Source: CAYJGN01 sp964369635
Lineage (GTDB): Bacteria; Bacillota; Clostridia; Oscillospirales; Ruminococcaceae
Direction: 5' to 3'
Assembly: GCA_964369635.1 (NCBI GenBank)
Contig: CAYJGN010000004.1
Coordinates: forward strand, 1-59,419
Length of the DNA stretch: 59,419 bases
Below are positions 41,190 through 49,048 of the stretch, piece by piece. The notes under the pieces were generated by a model. It ran no database searches. It saw nothing but the letters and a program-made list of their open reading frames with translations, and had not been told where the DNA came from. The stretch's first letter is position 1; each line of letters starts with the position of its first letter. Both the position numbers and the translations under genes were made by a program.

Positions 41190-41307
41190 AACTCCCCCAA
41201 ACTATTAGCTGTGAACAATCGGTAATATTACCCAAATTATATCATAAAACCTTATAAAAATACAGTGGGAATCTTGATATATTAAAGGTAGGTTTTTAGT
41301 AAATATG

Positions 41308-41336
41308 TTTACAAATAGCCGTTTTTTTGATAAAAT
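41308..41336 (+). promoter_or_regulatory. sigma-A promoter of the zinc-ribbon/TPM gene pair
   Basis: TTTACA (41308-41313), 17-bp spacer, TAAAAT (41331-41336), 40 bases before the ATG. Confidence 0.6.
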
Positions 41337-41376
41337 TATTAAGGTAAAGTAAAAGTTTTGTAAATTAGGAGAAACT

Positions 41377-42456
41377 ATGGATAACGAGCTACTTACATAT
41401 AGCTGCCCCTCATGCGGCGGTACCCTTAAATGGAGTGCGCAGGAGGGGGTATTAAAATGCGATTTTTGCGATAGCGAGTTTGAAGAGGGAATATTTAAAG
41501 ATTCAAAAGCAGAAAACGCAGATGATAAAATCGAAATAGACTGGAATGTTGAGGGTTTCTTAAAAGAGCATGATGACTCTGAAATCTGCCCTGGGTATAT
41601 CTGCGATGCTTGTGGGGCGCAGATTATTTCAGATGGTCATACTGCCGCGACTGAGTGCATGTATTGCAGAAATCCAGTTGTTATTGCAGCAAACATTGAG
41701 GGTGTTTTAAAGCCTGATCTTGTTATACCATTTAAGGTGACAAAAAAGGAAGCAGAGGAGATTCTCGCGAAATTCTATTACGACAAACCCCTTTTGCCAT
41801 CTATGTTTAAAAATGAAAATACCATATCGAAAATCACTGGAATGTATGTGCCGTTTTGGCTTTATTCTTGCACTGGCGATGGAACGGTCAACTTCTCAGC
41901 TCAAAAGGTAACGAGTTGGAGCGATAGAAATTATAGGTATACGAAAACAAGATATTTCGCGATAGATAGGGCAGGGGAAATTTCATTTGGGAAAATTCCT
42001 GTCGATGCATCTTCGAAGATGGATGATAATTATATGGATGGTCTCGAGCCTTATAACTACTCGGAACTTGCACCGTTCGACTCGAAGTTTATGGCGGGAT
42101 TTTTTGCCGATAAATTTGATGTTGATGTTGCGACTTGTAGCGGTCGCGCTACCGAGAGGGTTGTAAACTCAGTTGAGAGCAGTTTTCGCGATACGATTGT
42201 TGGGTATAGCAATGTTGCGAAAAAGCATTCTGATATAAAGATGGAGAATGTTGAGGTAAAATATGCCCTTCTGCCCGTCTGGATGCTCAATACAAAATAT
42301 AAAGATAAAATTTATAACTTTGCAATAAATGGTCAAACAGGTCAAATTTCAGGTAGGTTGCCTATTGATAAGAAAAAATTAGCTCTATGGTGGACAGGAC
42401 TTATAGCGGGTATAACTTTACCGCTCACCCTCCTAATCCGATTATTTTTTAGTTAG
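41377..42456 (+). CDS. membrane-anchored zinc-ribbon protein
   Basis: 359 residues. Two N-terminal zinc ribbons are seen: SCPSCGGTL with CDFCDSEF (about 9-36), and ICDACGAQI with ECMYCRNPV (about 73-99). The central domain (about 115-330) holds KPDLVIPFKVTKKEAEEIL, KITGMYVPFWLYSCTG and YALLPVWMLNTKYKDKIYNFAINGQTGQISG, the pattern of bacterial TFIIB-type zinc-ribbon proteins of unknown function. One membrane span ends the protein (ALWWTGLIAGITLPLTLLI). GGAG precedes the ATG. The TPM gene follows after 13 bases, a pairing seen in other Firmicutes. Confidence 0.82.
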   Translation: MDNELLTYSCPSCGGTLKWSAQEGVLKCDFCDSEFEEGIFKDSKAENADDKIEIDWNVEGFLKEHDDSEICPGYICDACGAQIISDGHTAATECMYCRNPVVIAANIEGVLKPDLVIPFKVTKKEAEEILAKFYYDKPLLPSMFKNENTISKITGMYVPFWLYSCTGDGTVNFSAQKVTSWSDRNYRYTKTRYFAIDRAGEISFGKIPVDASSKMDDNYMDGLEPYNYSELAPFDSKFMAGFFADKFDVDVATCSGRATERVVNSVESSFRDTIVGYSNVAKKHSDIKMENVEVKYALLPVWMLNTKYKDKIYNFAINGQTGQISGRLPIDKKKLALWWTGLIAGITLPLTLLIRLFFS

Positions 42457-42469
42457 TGGGTGATGTAGT

Positions 42470-43309
42470 ATGAAAAAGATATTTTTAACTCTTGCTATGT
42501 TTATAGTTATTTTCAGTACAAATGTTTTAGCTGCTGATGATAGTCTGCTTATTGATGAAGCGGCACTTCTCTCAGAAGCTGACAATGTTCTTATATCGAA
42601 TGGATTAACAGCATTAAAAGGGGAGCATGATTTTTATCTGCATATAATAACCCTTGATAGCTACGACGGTGATAGTTTGCTTGATTATGCAGATAATTTT
42701 CGAGGTGATGAGAGTTTCAACGGGCTTGTTTTCGTATTTAACACCGATGAATTAAACCGTGAATATGCAGTTTCAACCGCGGGCGATGGAATGTATATAT
42801 TTGATGATTTTGAATTAGATCTTATAGATGTTTCTGTTATCCCATTGCTTACTACGGGCGAGTATTTCGAAGCATTTGATACCCTTATATCTATTGTTGA
42901 TGATGCTATTATTGAGTGGGACAATGATGACTATTATGAGGATATGTATGCCGAAAATGATTACGACTTAGACCCTGAACCATCGCAAGTTCCAAGCATA
43001 ATAGAGGATTATGCGGTTTCTTTTTTCGTAGCTTTAATATTGGCTGTTATCATAGCGATGTCGGTGATAAGCTCGATGAAATCAAAGATGAACACCGCAA
43101 GAAAAAAGACGGTTGCAACAAACTACCTAAACTCTGATAGCCTTAACTTAAGGGTTTCGAACGATAGGTTTTTGTATGAGAATACAACAAGGACGAAAAA
43201 GTCGCAGAGCAGCAGCGGTGGAAGCAGCGGTGGCAGTAGGAGCGTTGGCGGCAGCAGACGGACAAATAGCAGCGGCAGAAGCAGAGGCGGCAGAAGTCGA
43301 AAATTTTAG
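42470..43309 (+). CDS. TPM-domain membrane protein (YgcG-like)
   Basis: 279 residues. Signal peptide (MKKIFLTLAMFIVIFSTNVLA), then a TPM domain (about 24-150; DEAALLSEADNVLISNGL, NREYAVSTAGDGMYIFDD, YFEAFDTLISIVDDAI), an acidic linker, one membrane span (AVSFFVALILAVIIAMSVI) and a cytoplasmic tail ending in about 40 residues of Ser, Gly and Arg (GGSRSVGGSRR). TPM domains have been linked to phosphatase activity and to membrane-protein repair; no specific role can be assigned. It is cotranscribed with the zinc-ribbon gene. Confidence 0.85.
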   Translation: MKKIFLTLAMFIVIFSTNVLAADDSLLIDEAALLSEADNVLISNGLTALKGEHDFYLHIITLDSYDGDSLLDYADNFRGDESFNGLVFVFNTDELNREYAVSTAGDGMYIFDDFELDLIDVSVIPLLTTGEYFEAFDTLISIVDDAIIEWDNDDYYEDMYAENDYDLDPEPSQVPSIIEDYAVSFFVALILAVIIAMSVISSMKSKMNTARKKTVATNYLNSDSLNLRVSNDRFLYENTTRTKKSQSSSGGSSGGSRSVGGSRRTNSSGRSRGGRSRKF

Positions 43310-43370
43310 TGATAGACAGCAGGGGTTTTTACTGCTGTCATTGCATATTAAATTCTTTTGGAGGTAAAGT

Positions 43371-44587
43371 ATGAGACCATTTGAGAGACTTATAAAATAT
43401 ACGAAGTTCGAGACAGCATCAGATGCAACTAATCAAAATTGCCCATCAACGAATGGACAGAGGATTTTTGGTGAAAGTCTCGTTTTAGAGATGAAAGAGA
43501 TTGGTTTTTCAGATGCTTTTATCGATAAAGACGGCTATGTTTACGGTACAATCCCCGCAAATACTGAGGGGGTCTCGCCGATTGGTTTTATTGCCCATAT
43601 GGATACTGTGGGAGATGTTCCATACAGTGATATAAAAACTAAAATTATTGAAAACTATGACGGTAAAGTTATAACCCTCAATGAAAATGAGGGGATAACG
43701 ATGTCTCCCGTCGAGTTTCCAGATCTTTTGAAATATATCGGTAAAAGCCTTATTGTAACCGATGGGACAACGCTGCTTGGAGCTGATGACAAAGCTGGAA
43801 TTGCAAATATTTTAACGATGGCAGAGATTTTATTATCAGATGATAGCATAAAACACGGTGAGATAAAAATAGGGTTTACCCCAGATGAAGAGATAGGAAG
43901 AGGGGCAAACCGATTTGATGTTGAGGGTTTTGGAGCGCTTTTTGCCTACACGGCGGACGGTGGTGAGTTTGGTCAGGTGACATATGAGAATTTCAATGCT
44001 TCTGCTGCGATAATAGAGATTAATGGAATAAACTACCATCCGGGCGGCGCTAAGGGGAATATGGTGAATGCCCTTTCGGTGGCGGCTGAGTTCGACTTTA
44101 AACTGCCGCAAAATGAACGTCCGCAATATACTGAAGGGTACGAGGGGTTTTATCATCTTGTTTCGATGAGCGGCTCTGTTGAAAAGGTTCAGATGCAGTA
44201 TATTTTAAGGGATTTTGATGAGGATAAATTAAATAGCAAAAAAGAAACGATAAAAAATCTTGCAGATATGCTAAATGGCATTTATGGAAAGGGCACTATC
44301 GAGTGCCAAATAATAGATAGCTATCAGAATATGAGAAAAGAGATAGAGCCTCATTTTGAGATAGTTGAGCTTGCAAACAAAGCTATCGAAAAAGCGGGAG
44401 GCAAGCCGATTAGTGAGCCGATTCGCGGAGGTACCGATGGTGCAAGGCTATCGTTTATGGGGCTTCCATGCCCGAATATCGGCACAGGCGGACACAATGC
44501 CCATAAAAAGAATACGCCGTTATTGAAGAGATGGACGACTGCGTTCAGATGATGCTAAATATCGTCACCCTATATGAGCAGGCGTAA
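43371..44587 (+). pseudogene. pepT: peptidase T, frameshifted near the end
   Basis: An M20B aminotripeptidase that releases the N-terminal residue of tripeptides. Intact motifs are GFIAHMDTVGD (zinc His), LGADDKAGIANIL (bridging Asp), FTPDEEIGRGA (catalytic Glu), YTADGGEFG, HPGGAKGNMVNA and RGGTDGARLSFMGLPCPNIGTGGHNAH. At 44505-44509 (A5) the frame is lost and runs to a stop at 44552. Dropping to the next frame gives KEYAVIEEMDDCVQMMLNIV and a stop at 44585-44587, the expected family end. One missing base, e.g. in the Gly codon after the last His, explains this. GGAGG precedes ATG 43371. Confidence 0.88.
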
Positions 44588-44619
44588 TTTGAAAATAGCT
44601 AAATGTTGGTGAGATAAAT

Positions 44620-44648
44620 AAAAAGCATCCCATAAGGGATGCTTTTTA
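44620..44648 (+). terminator. terminator of pepT
   Basis: AAAAGCATCCC (44621-44631), loop ATAA, complement 44636-44646, T-run. May also serve the convergent nitroreductase gene. Confidence 0.85.
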
Positions 44649-44677
44649 TTTATGATCTAATTATGCTGTATAGATTA

Positions 44678-45181
44678 TCATTTGATATAAGAAATAACGC
44701 TTTCATTATATCTATCAACAAATTTGTTTGCGTCCTCTTCTTTTGGGTATCCTATCGAGACGACCGCATATGGCAAAATATCAGATGAAAGATTATATAG
44801 CTTTCTGATAAAATCCATCCGCTCCAAAACAGGTGCTGTTCCAAACCAGCAGCTGCCAAGTCCGATATCTGCCGCTTCAAGCATTAGATTTTGCGTTGCG
44901 GCGCCGAGATCTTGCTCCCACATATCAGCTTTTTTCATCTCAGTTTTATCGGCATAGATGATTATTCCATGTGAAGCATCTTTGAGCGACTTTGCATGTG
45001 GATTATATTCAGATAGTTTTTCTAAATTTTCTTTGCCAGAAACTACGATAAATTTCCAAGGTTGTCCATTTCCTGCAGAGGGCGCTTGCATTGCCGCTTT
45101 TAATATCTGCGTTATCTTCTCAGCTTCAACTTCTTTCTCTAAAAAACTCCTAACGCTTCTTCTTGTATAAATTGCATTCAT
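44678..45181 (-). CDS. nitroreductase family protein
   Basis: A 167-residue flavoprotein of the NfnB/YdgI-like group, which uses FMN and NAD(P)H to reduce nitro compounds, quinones or similar acceptors. The FMN phosphate motif is YTRRSVRSF at the start, followed by APSAGNGQPWKFIVV and ADIGLGSCWFG. The short length and absence of extra domains place it among the small clostridial nitroreductases. A weak AGAGG lies 7 bases upstream of the ATG. Single gene, 33 bases from the DUF815 gene on the same strand, so perhaps cotranscribed. Confidence 0.88.
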   Translation of the reverse strand: MNAIYTRRSVRSFLEKEVEAEKITQILKAAMQAPSAGNGQPWKFIVVSGKENLEKLSEYNPHAKSLKDASHGIIIYADKTEMKKADMWEQDLGAATQNLMLEAADIGLGSCWFGTAPVLERMDFIRKLYNLSSDILPYAVVSIGYPKEEDANKFVDRYNESVISYIK

Positions 45182-45214
45182 AATCTAACCTCTTTCTTTA
45201 TTATATGTTAACAG

Positions 45215-46399
45215 CTATCCTCTTGCTGCCAATTCATAACGTACAAACTGCTTTGCGCAGCGTGGGCTTCTGCCGCCGTTTCGAATAGCAAAGCTCTCAG
45301 CTCTCTTTTCGAGCAGCTCTTTTTCCATCTCAAGATTATATACTGTTGCATAATATAAAACGACTTTTAGATAATCATCTTTGTCCGGTTTTTGGAATGT
45401 TACAGTAAGGCCAAATCTTGCTGACAGCGATAGTGATTCCTGCATCGTATCGTATAAATGGATATCATCGCCAGCCCTATCTTCCATGCTTTCGCGAACA
45501 AGATGCCGCCGATTGCTCGTCGCATAGACTATGCAGTTGTTCCCAGTCCCTACAACGCTCCCCTCTAAAACTGCTTTGAGGGCTGAGAAGTTATCATCAT
45601 TTTTTGAAAAACTCAAATCATCTATAAAAAGAATGAATTTAAGGGGATTTGCGTAGAGCTTTGTTAAAAGGTTTGGTATCACATGCAAAAATTCTTTTTT
45701 TATCTCAATTAAACGAAGTCCGCGGTCTGCATATTCATTTAATATTGCTTTTATAGTTGAGCTTTTTCCAGTTCCTGCATCGCCATATAAAAGCATATTG
45801 TTTGCGGCACCTCCATTTATAAATGAGAGAGTATTATCAACTGCCATACCTCGTTCGCGCTCATAACCTTTAAGCTCTGATAGCCTTTGAGGGTCAGGGT
45901 TTTGTATTGCTCGAAGCTTGCCATCATAGGTAAATACATTGTTAATTGCAAACTCTCCATACCCGCATTTTTCAATATTCTCTATTCTATCACAATAGAA
46001 GGATACAAAATCCACACTCTCAGCTTTATAGCTCTGTGCGCATTTAACGCCCGCATTATCTAAAATATCACGGGGGTCTATCGAGACTATCTCGCTGAGT
46101 ATTGAAAGATCATTTTTTAGTGCTTCTTCAATATTTTTATCAAATATCCTACCGGTACAAACACCTTTAATATAGAAGTTCTCGCTTTTTATAAGAAGTT
46201 GTTTTGCATACTCCGCGAGTGAAGAGCTATGTGGGAAAAGTTTTGAGAGGAGAGAGGAATATATTGCGAGAGTATTTCTGCTCTTTTTTGCTGCCGCTTC
46301 AGCAAAATTATAGAGGGATTTAAAAACAGGGTCTGTTTTAAGCTCTGAAAAAACAATAAGGCTCTCTATTCCCTCTGTTATCTTCTTTATTTTTTTCAT
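45215..46399 (-). CDS. DUF815 family AAA+ ATPase
   Basis: 394 residues. The N-terminal about 180 residues are helical with no known motif. The C-terminal AAA+ core has NNMLLYGDAGTGKSSTIKAIL (Walker A), FILFIDDLSF (Walker B), IVYATSNRRHLVRE (sensor 1) and RSPRCAKQFVRYE, all typical of DUF815, a widespread bacterial ATPase family of unknown role. No start-site doubt: MKKIKKITEG with AGGGG upstream on the minus strand. Transcribed toward the nitroreductase gene. Confidence 0.88.
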   Translation of the reverse strand: MKKIKKITEGIESLIVFSELKTDPVFKSLYNFAEAAAKKSRNTLAIYSSLLSKLFPHSSSLAEYAKQLLIKSENFYIKGVCTGRIFDKNIEEALKNDLSILSEIVSIDPRDILDNAGVKCAQSYKAESVDFVSFYCDRIENIEKCGYGEFAINNVFTYDGKLRAIQNPDPQRLSELKGYERERGMAVDNTLSFINGGAANNMLLYGDAGTGKSSTIKAILNEYADRGLRLIEIKKEFLHVIPNLLTKLYANPLKFILFIDDLSFSKNDDNFSALKAVLEGSVVGTGNNCIVYATSNRRHLVRESMEDRAGDDIHLYDTMQESLSLSARFGLTVTFQKPDKDDYLKVVLYYATVYNLEMEKELLEKRAESFAIRNGGRSPRCAKQFVRYELAARG

Positions 46400-46481
46400 A
46401 AAAGTCCCCTTGGTTTAGTTTTTCCTAATTATAACATATTTAATCTATTATTAAAACAACAGCATTATATTGCTATTTTAT

Positions 46482-46510
46482 TTGAAAAAAAACTATTTTT
46501 TTGATATAAT
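46482..46510 (+). promoter_or_regulatory. candidate sigma-A promoter of the sigma/anti-sigma operon
   Basis: TTGAAA (46482-46487), 17-bp spacer, TATAAT (46505-46510). A CCCCCCC tract at 46553-46559, closer to the gene, might be part of an alternative promoter. Confidence 0.55.
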
Positions 46511-46591
46511 CATAAAAGTTTGAAAAAAATTTATTTTTGGTGCAATAAAATACCCCCCCTTATGCATTAATAGGGTGAATAGGAGAAAAAC

Positions 46592-47185
46592 ATGTTTTCA
46601 TTAATGGTGAGCTCACTTCAAGATGAGAGTTCAAGAAAGAGTAACACACCGCAGATAGACGAGGAACTTTTAATCGATATCGCAAAAGGTTACACAGAAG
46701 CACTCTCAACACTATACGGGATTAGCTACCCCGCGGTTTACAGCTTCGCTTATTCAATAATAAAGAATACACAAGATGCACAGGACATAGCACAGGACAC
46801 TTTTGTACGCATCTTCGCATCGGCAAAGTTTTACAAAAAACAAGGCAAGCCAATGGCTTGGATTTTAACAATAACAAAGAATTTAGCCTACATGCGAATA
46901 AGAAGCAAATCAAAAGTTTCACTCGATGAGATGGATAGTGATTCAAATCCACTACCGGCAGTTGAGTTTGAAGAGAATAGTATTCACAAGCTTATTCTCG
47001 ATAAAGCTCTCGCCTCTCTCCCTGACGAAACAAGACAGATAGTCATACTCCACACAGTCTCAGGACTTCGTCACAGAGAAATTGCAGATCTTCTTTCCAT
47101 CAAATTATCAACTGTTCTGTCAAAGTACAACCGTGCAATCAAAAAGGTACGAGAAATCTTAGAGGAGGATGGCTATAATGGATAA
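46592..47185 (+). CDS. ECF-type RNA polymerase sigma factor
   Basis: A 197-residue sigma-70 family factor with regions 2 and 4 only. Region 2 (about 45-110) has LYGISYPAVYSFAYSIIKNTQDAQDIAQDTFVRIF, the DAQDIAQDTF core-binding/-10 helix, and MAWILTITKNLAYM. Region 4 (about 135-185) has LPDETRQIVILHTVSGLRHREIADLLSIKLSTVLSKYNRAIKKV, a helix-turn-helix for the -35. AGGAG precedes the ATG. It overlaps the membrane anti-sigma-like gene by 8 bp, as usual for ECF sigma/anti-sigma pairs, so it likely responds to an envelope signal. Confidence 0.92.
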   Translation: MFSLMVSSLQDESSRKSNTPQIDEELLIDIAKGYTEALSTLYGISYPAVYSFAYSIIKNTQDAQDIAQDTFVRIFASAKFYKKQGKPMAWILTITKNLAYMRIRSKSKVSLDEMDSDSNPLPAVEFEENSIHKLILDKALASLPDETRQIVILHTVSGLRHREIADLLSIKLSTVLSKYNRAIKKVREILEEDGYNG

Positions 47186-48449
47186 AAATCAAATAGAAAA
47201 TAAAATAAGAGAAGCCGTTTTAGCAGAAATGCCAAAACCCAACTTCGATGCTGTTCTCCAAAAAATAAATCAGAGCAATTTGGAGGAAATACAGATGAAA
47301 GCTACAGTTAAAAAGAACAACTTATTTAAAATAATAGCATCAACAGCGGCGGCAGTCGCAATACTCGGCGGCGGATTCTTCGGATACAACGCATATATGA
47401 ACAGCTCATACCTAACACTCGGTCTCGATGTAAACCCAAGTTTCAATATAGAGGTTTCAAGAAATGAGAAAGTGACAGACATCGAGACGCTAAATGCAGA
47501 TGCAGTTACAGTGCTTGGCAACATGGAAGATGACCTTGAGGGAAGCTCGGTTGAGGTTGTTATGAATGCACTACTCGGTTCAATGATAACTAATGGATTC
47601 ATCGACCCAACCGACAGCTCATTCCTTCTATCAGTTGAGGGCGGCAACGACGAAACAGCGGCAGAGATGCTCAAAAAGGTTGAAACAATTCTCGAAAACT
47701 ATAAAGTTGACGGCTCAGTTATCTCACAGGTAGTTTTAGCAACAGAAACAACCGAGCAACAAGCAACAGAAAACGGAATTTCAACAGGTAAAGCGGCGCT
47801 TATCGAGAAGCTAATTGCAGCAGACCCAACACTAATTTTTGATGAACTTGCAGACCTATCAATCGGCGAACTTAACCTTCTTCTTTCTTCAAGAAATGAA
47901 ACTATAACCGATGTTGTTGTTGGTGAAACTGCTCCAAATGAGAGCAAATATATCGGCAGAGAAGCAGCACTAAACGCAGCACTTGCAGCGGCGGGACTTA
48001 CAGTCGAGAGCGTAACTGATATCGATGTTGAGTTTGATGTTGAAAATGGCGTTTTCCTATATGATGTTGAGTTTGAAACTGCAGAAAACGAATACGACTA
48101 CGATATAGATGCATACACAGCTGCTGTTTTAGACGCAAAGATTGAAGCTAACGACGATATCGATGATGACCTTGATGACAACGATGACGACGATGACGAT
48201 GACGACGATGATGACGACAACGATGATGATTTAGATGACGACGATAACGATGATGACGATGATGACGACAACGATGATGATTTAGATGACGACGATTTCG
48301 ATGATATCGACGACAACGATGACAACGATGATGACGACGATGACGACGACGATGACGATTTCGATGATATCGACGATGACGACGATGACGATGACGACGA
48401 TGACGACGATGATGACGATGATGACGATGACGACGGAGACGATGACTAA
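47178..48449 (+). CDS. RsgI-like membrane anti-sigma protein with poly-aspartate tail
   Basis: 423 residues. A cytoplasmic N-terminus (about 1-48) would bind the sigma factor; one membrane span follows (LFKIIASTAAAVAILGGGFFGY). Then comes an RsgI-type extracytoplasmic domain (LTLGLDVNPSFNIEVSRNEKV) and a PepSY-like segment (YIGREAALNAALAAAGLTVE, VFLYDVEFETAENEYDYDID). The last about 98 residues (from 48153) are over 80 Asp with scattered Asn, Leu, Ile, Phe and one Gly. ATG 47178 is chosen because AGGAGG ends 9 bases before it; ATG 47169 overlaps that site. Proteins of this type sense envelope or polysaccharide signals; the acidic tail suggests a cation-binding role. Confidence 0.82.
   Translation: MDKNQIENKIREAVLAEMPKPNFDAVLQKINQSNLEEIQMKATVKKNNLFKIIASTAAAVAILGGGFFGYNAYMNSSYLTLGLDVNPSFNIEVSRNEKVTDIETLNADAVTVLGNMEDDLEGSSVEVVMNALLGSMITNGFIDPTDSSFLLSVEGGNDETAAEMLKKVETILENYKVDGSVISQVVLATETTEQQATENGISTGKAALIEKLIAADPTLIFDELADLSIGELNLLLSSRNETITDVVVGETAPNESKYIGREAALNAALAAAGLTVESVTDIDVEFDVENGVFLYDVEFETAENEYDYDIDAYTAAVLDAKIEANDDIDDDLDDNDDDDDDDDDDDDNDDDLDDDDNDDDDDDDNDDDLDDDDFDDIDDNDDNDDDDDDDDDDDFDDIDDDDDDDDDDDDDDDDDDDDDGDDD
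48153..48446 (+). repeat. GAY-codon microsatellite encoding the Asp tail
   Basis: 294 bases of GAT/GAC codons with few interruptions. Two in-frame duplications are visible: a block starting GACAACGATGATG at 48216 recurs at 48267 (51 bases, 17 codons), and GATTTCGATGATATCGAC at 48294 recurs at 48357 (63 bases, 21 codons). Length variation between strains is likely. Confidence 0.85.
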
Positions 48450-48498
48450 TCGCTAACTAAAAAAATACCAACCTTTCAATACCCCATACCCTAAAATG

Positions 48499-48525
48499 AA
48501 AACACCTGCCATTGGCGGGTGTTTT
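48499..48525 (+). terminator. terminator of the sigma/anti-sigma operon
   Basis: AAAACACCTGCC (48499-48510), loop ATT, GGCGGGTGTTTT (48514-48525), one G-T pair. Confidence 0.8.
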
Positions 48526-48573
48526 CGTGTATTTTTAGATTCTTAATATTAAATTAAAAAATTAACAGTATCG

Positions 48574-48601
48574 TTGACTATGCTTTTTTTCAGTGTATAA
48601 T
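48574..48601 (+). promoter_or_regulatory. sigma-A promoter of the small membrane protein
   Basis: TTGACT (48574-48579), 16-bp spacer, TATAAT (48596-48601). It overlaps a spurious upstream start and so supports the ATG at 48647. Confidence 0.75.
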
Positions 48602-48646
48602 AAAATTAACTTTAGAAATCTAAATATTATAAGGAGAAAGATTGAA

Positions 48647-48967
48647 ATGAAAAAGACAAGCTGCATAACCACTTTTGCGCTATCTATCATTTTCACCCTT
48701 TACCTCTGCCTTTTTGCCGTTAATTTTAATGTTAGTTTTAATCAACCAGATAATTATATTTCTTATACCGTAAACAAAGTCTATATAATTTTTGGAGGTT
48801 TATCTTTTACCACATTTATATTTTCTTTTATATTTATTTTCATAAAACCAAAGCAATCATCTTTTTTGGAAAAAAGAAGCAGGATATTTGCTTACCTCAC
48901 TGCTTTTTTAGCTATAATACTTACCTTAAATACCATTTTATTCACTATAAGCGTTTTATTTTATTAG
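48647..48967 (+). CDS. small membrane protein, unknown
   Basis: 106 residues with three hydrophobic segments: CITTFALSIIFTLYLCLFAVNF (about 5-26), VYIIFGGLSFTTFIFSFIFIFI (about 45-66) and IFAYLTAFLAIILTLNTILFTISVLFY (about 80-106), separated by short polar loops (NVSFNQPDNYIS outside, KPKQSSFLEKRSR inside). No family recognised. ATG 48647 is supported by AAGGAG about 9 bases upstream and by the promoter position; an ATG at 48593 lies on the promoter. Single gene. Confidence 0.7.
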   Translation: MKKTSCITTFALSIIFTLYLCLFAVNFNVSFNQPDNYISYTVNKVYIIFGGLSFTTFIFSFIFIFIKPKQSSFLEKRSRIFAYLTAFLAIILTLNTILFTISVLFY

Positions 48968-49048
48968 GTAAAGTTTAAATATTTCTCTCTTTTTCGTCTC
49001 GAAAATTTTACAGATTGATGATATACTATAATAGTTAGGAGGTATGTT

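Noticed and set aside
48098..48325. Ser-rich minus-strand frame opposite the Asp repeat
   Set aside because: It is the complement of GAY codons (TCR/ATC), a trivial mirror of the microsatellite with no start signals.
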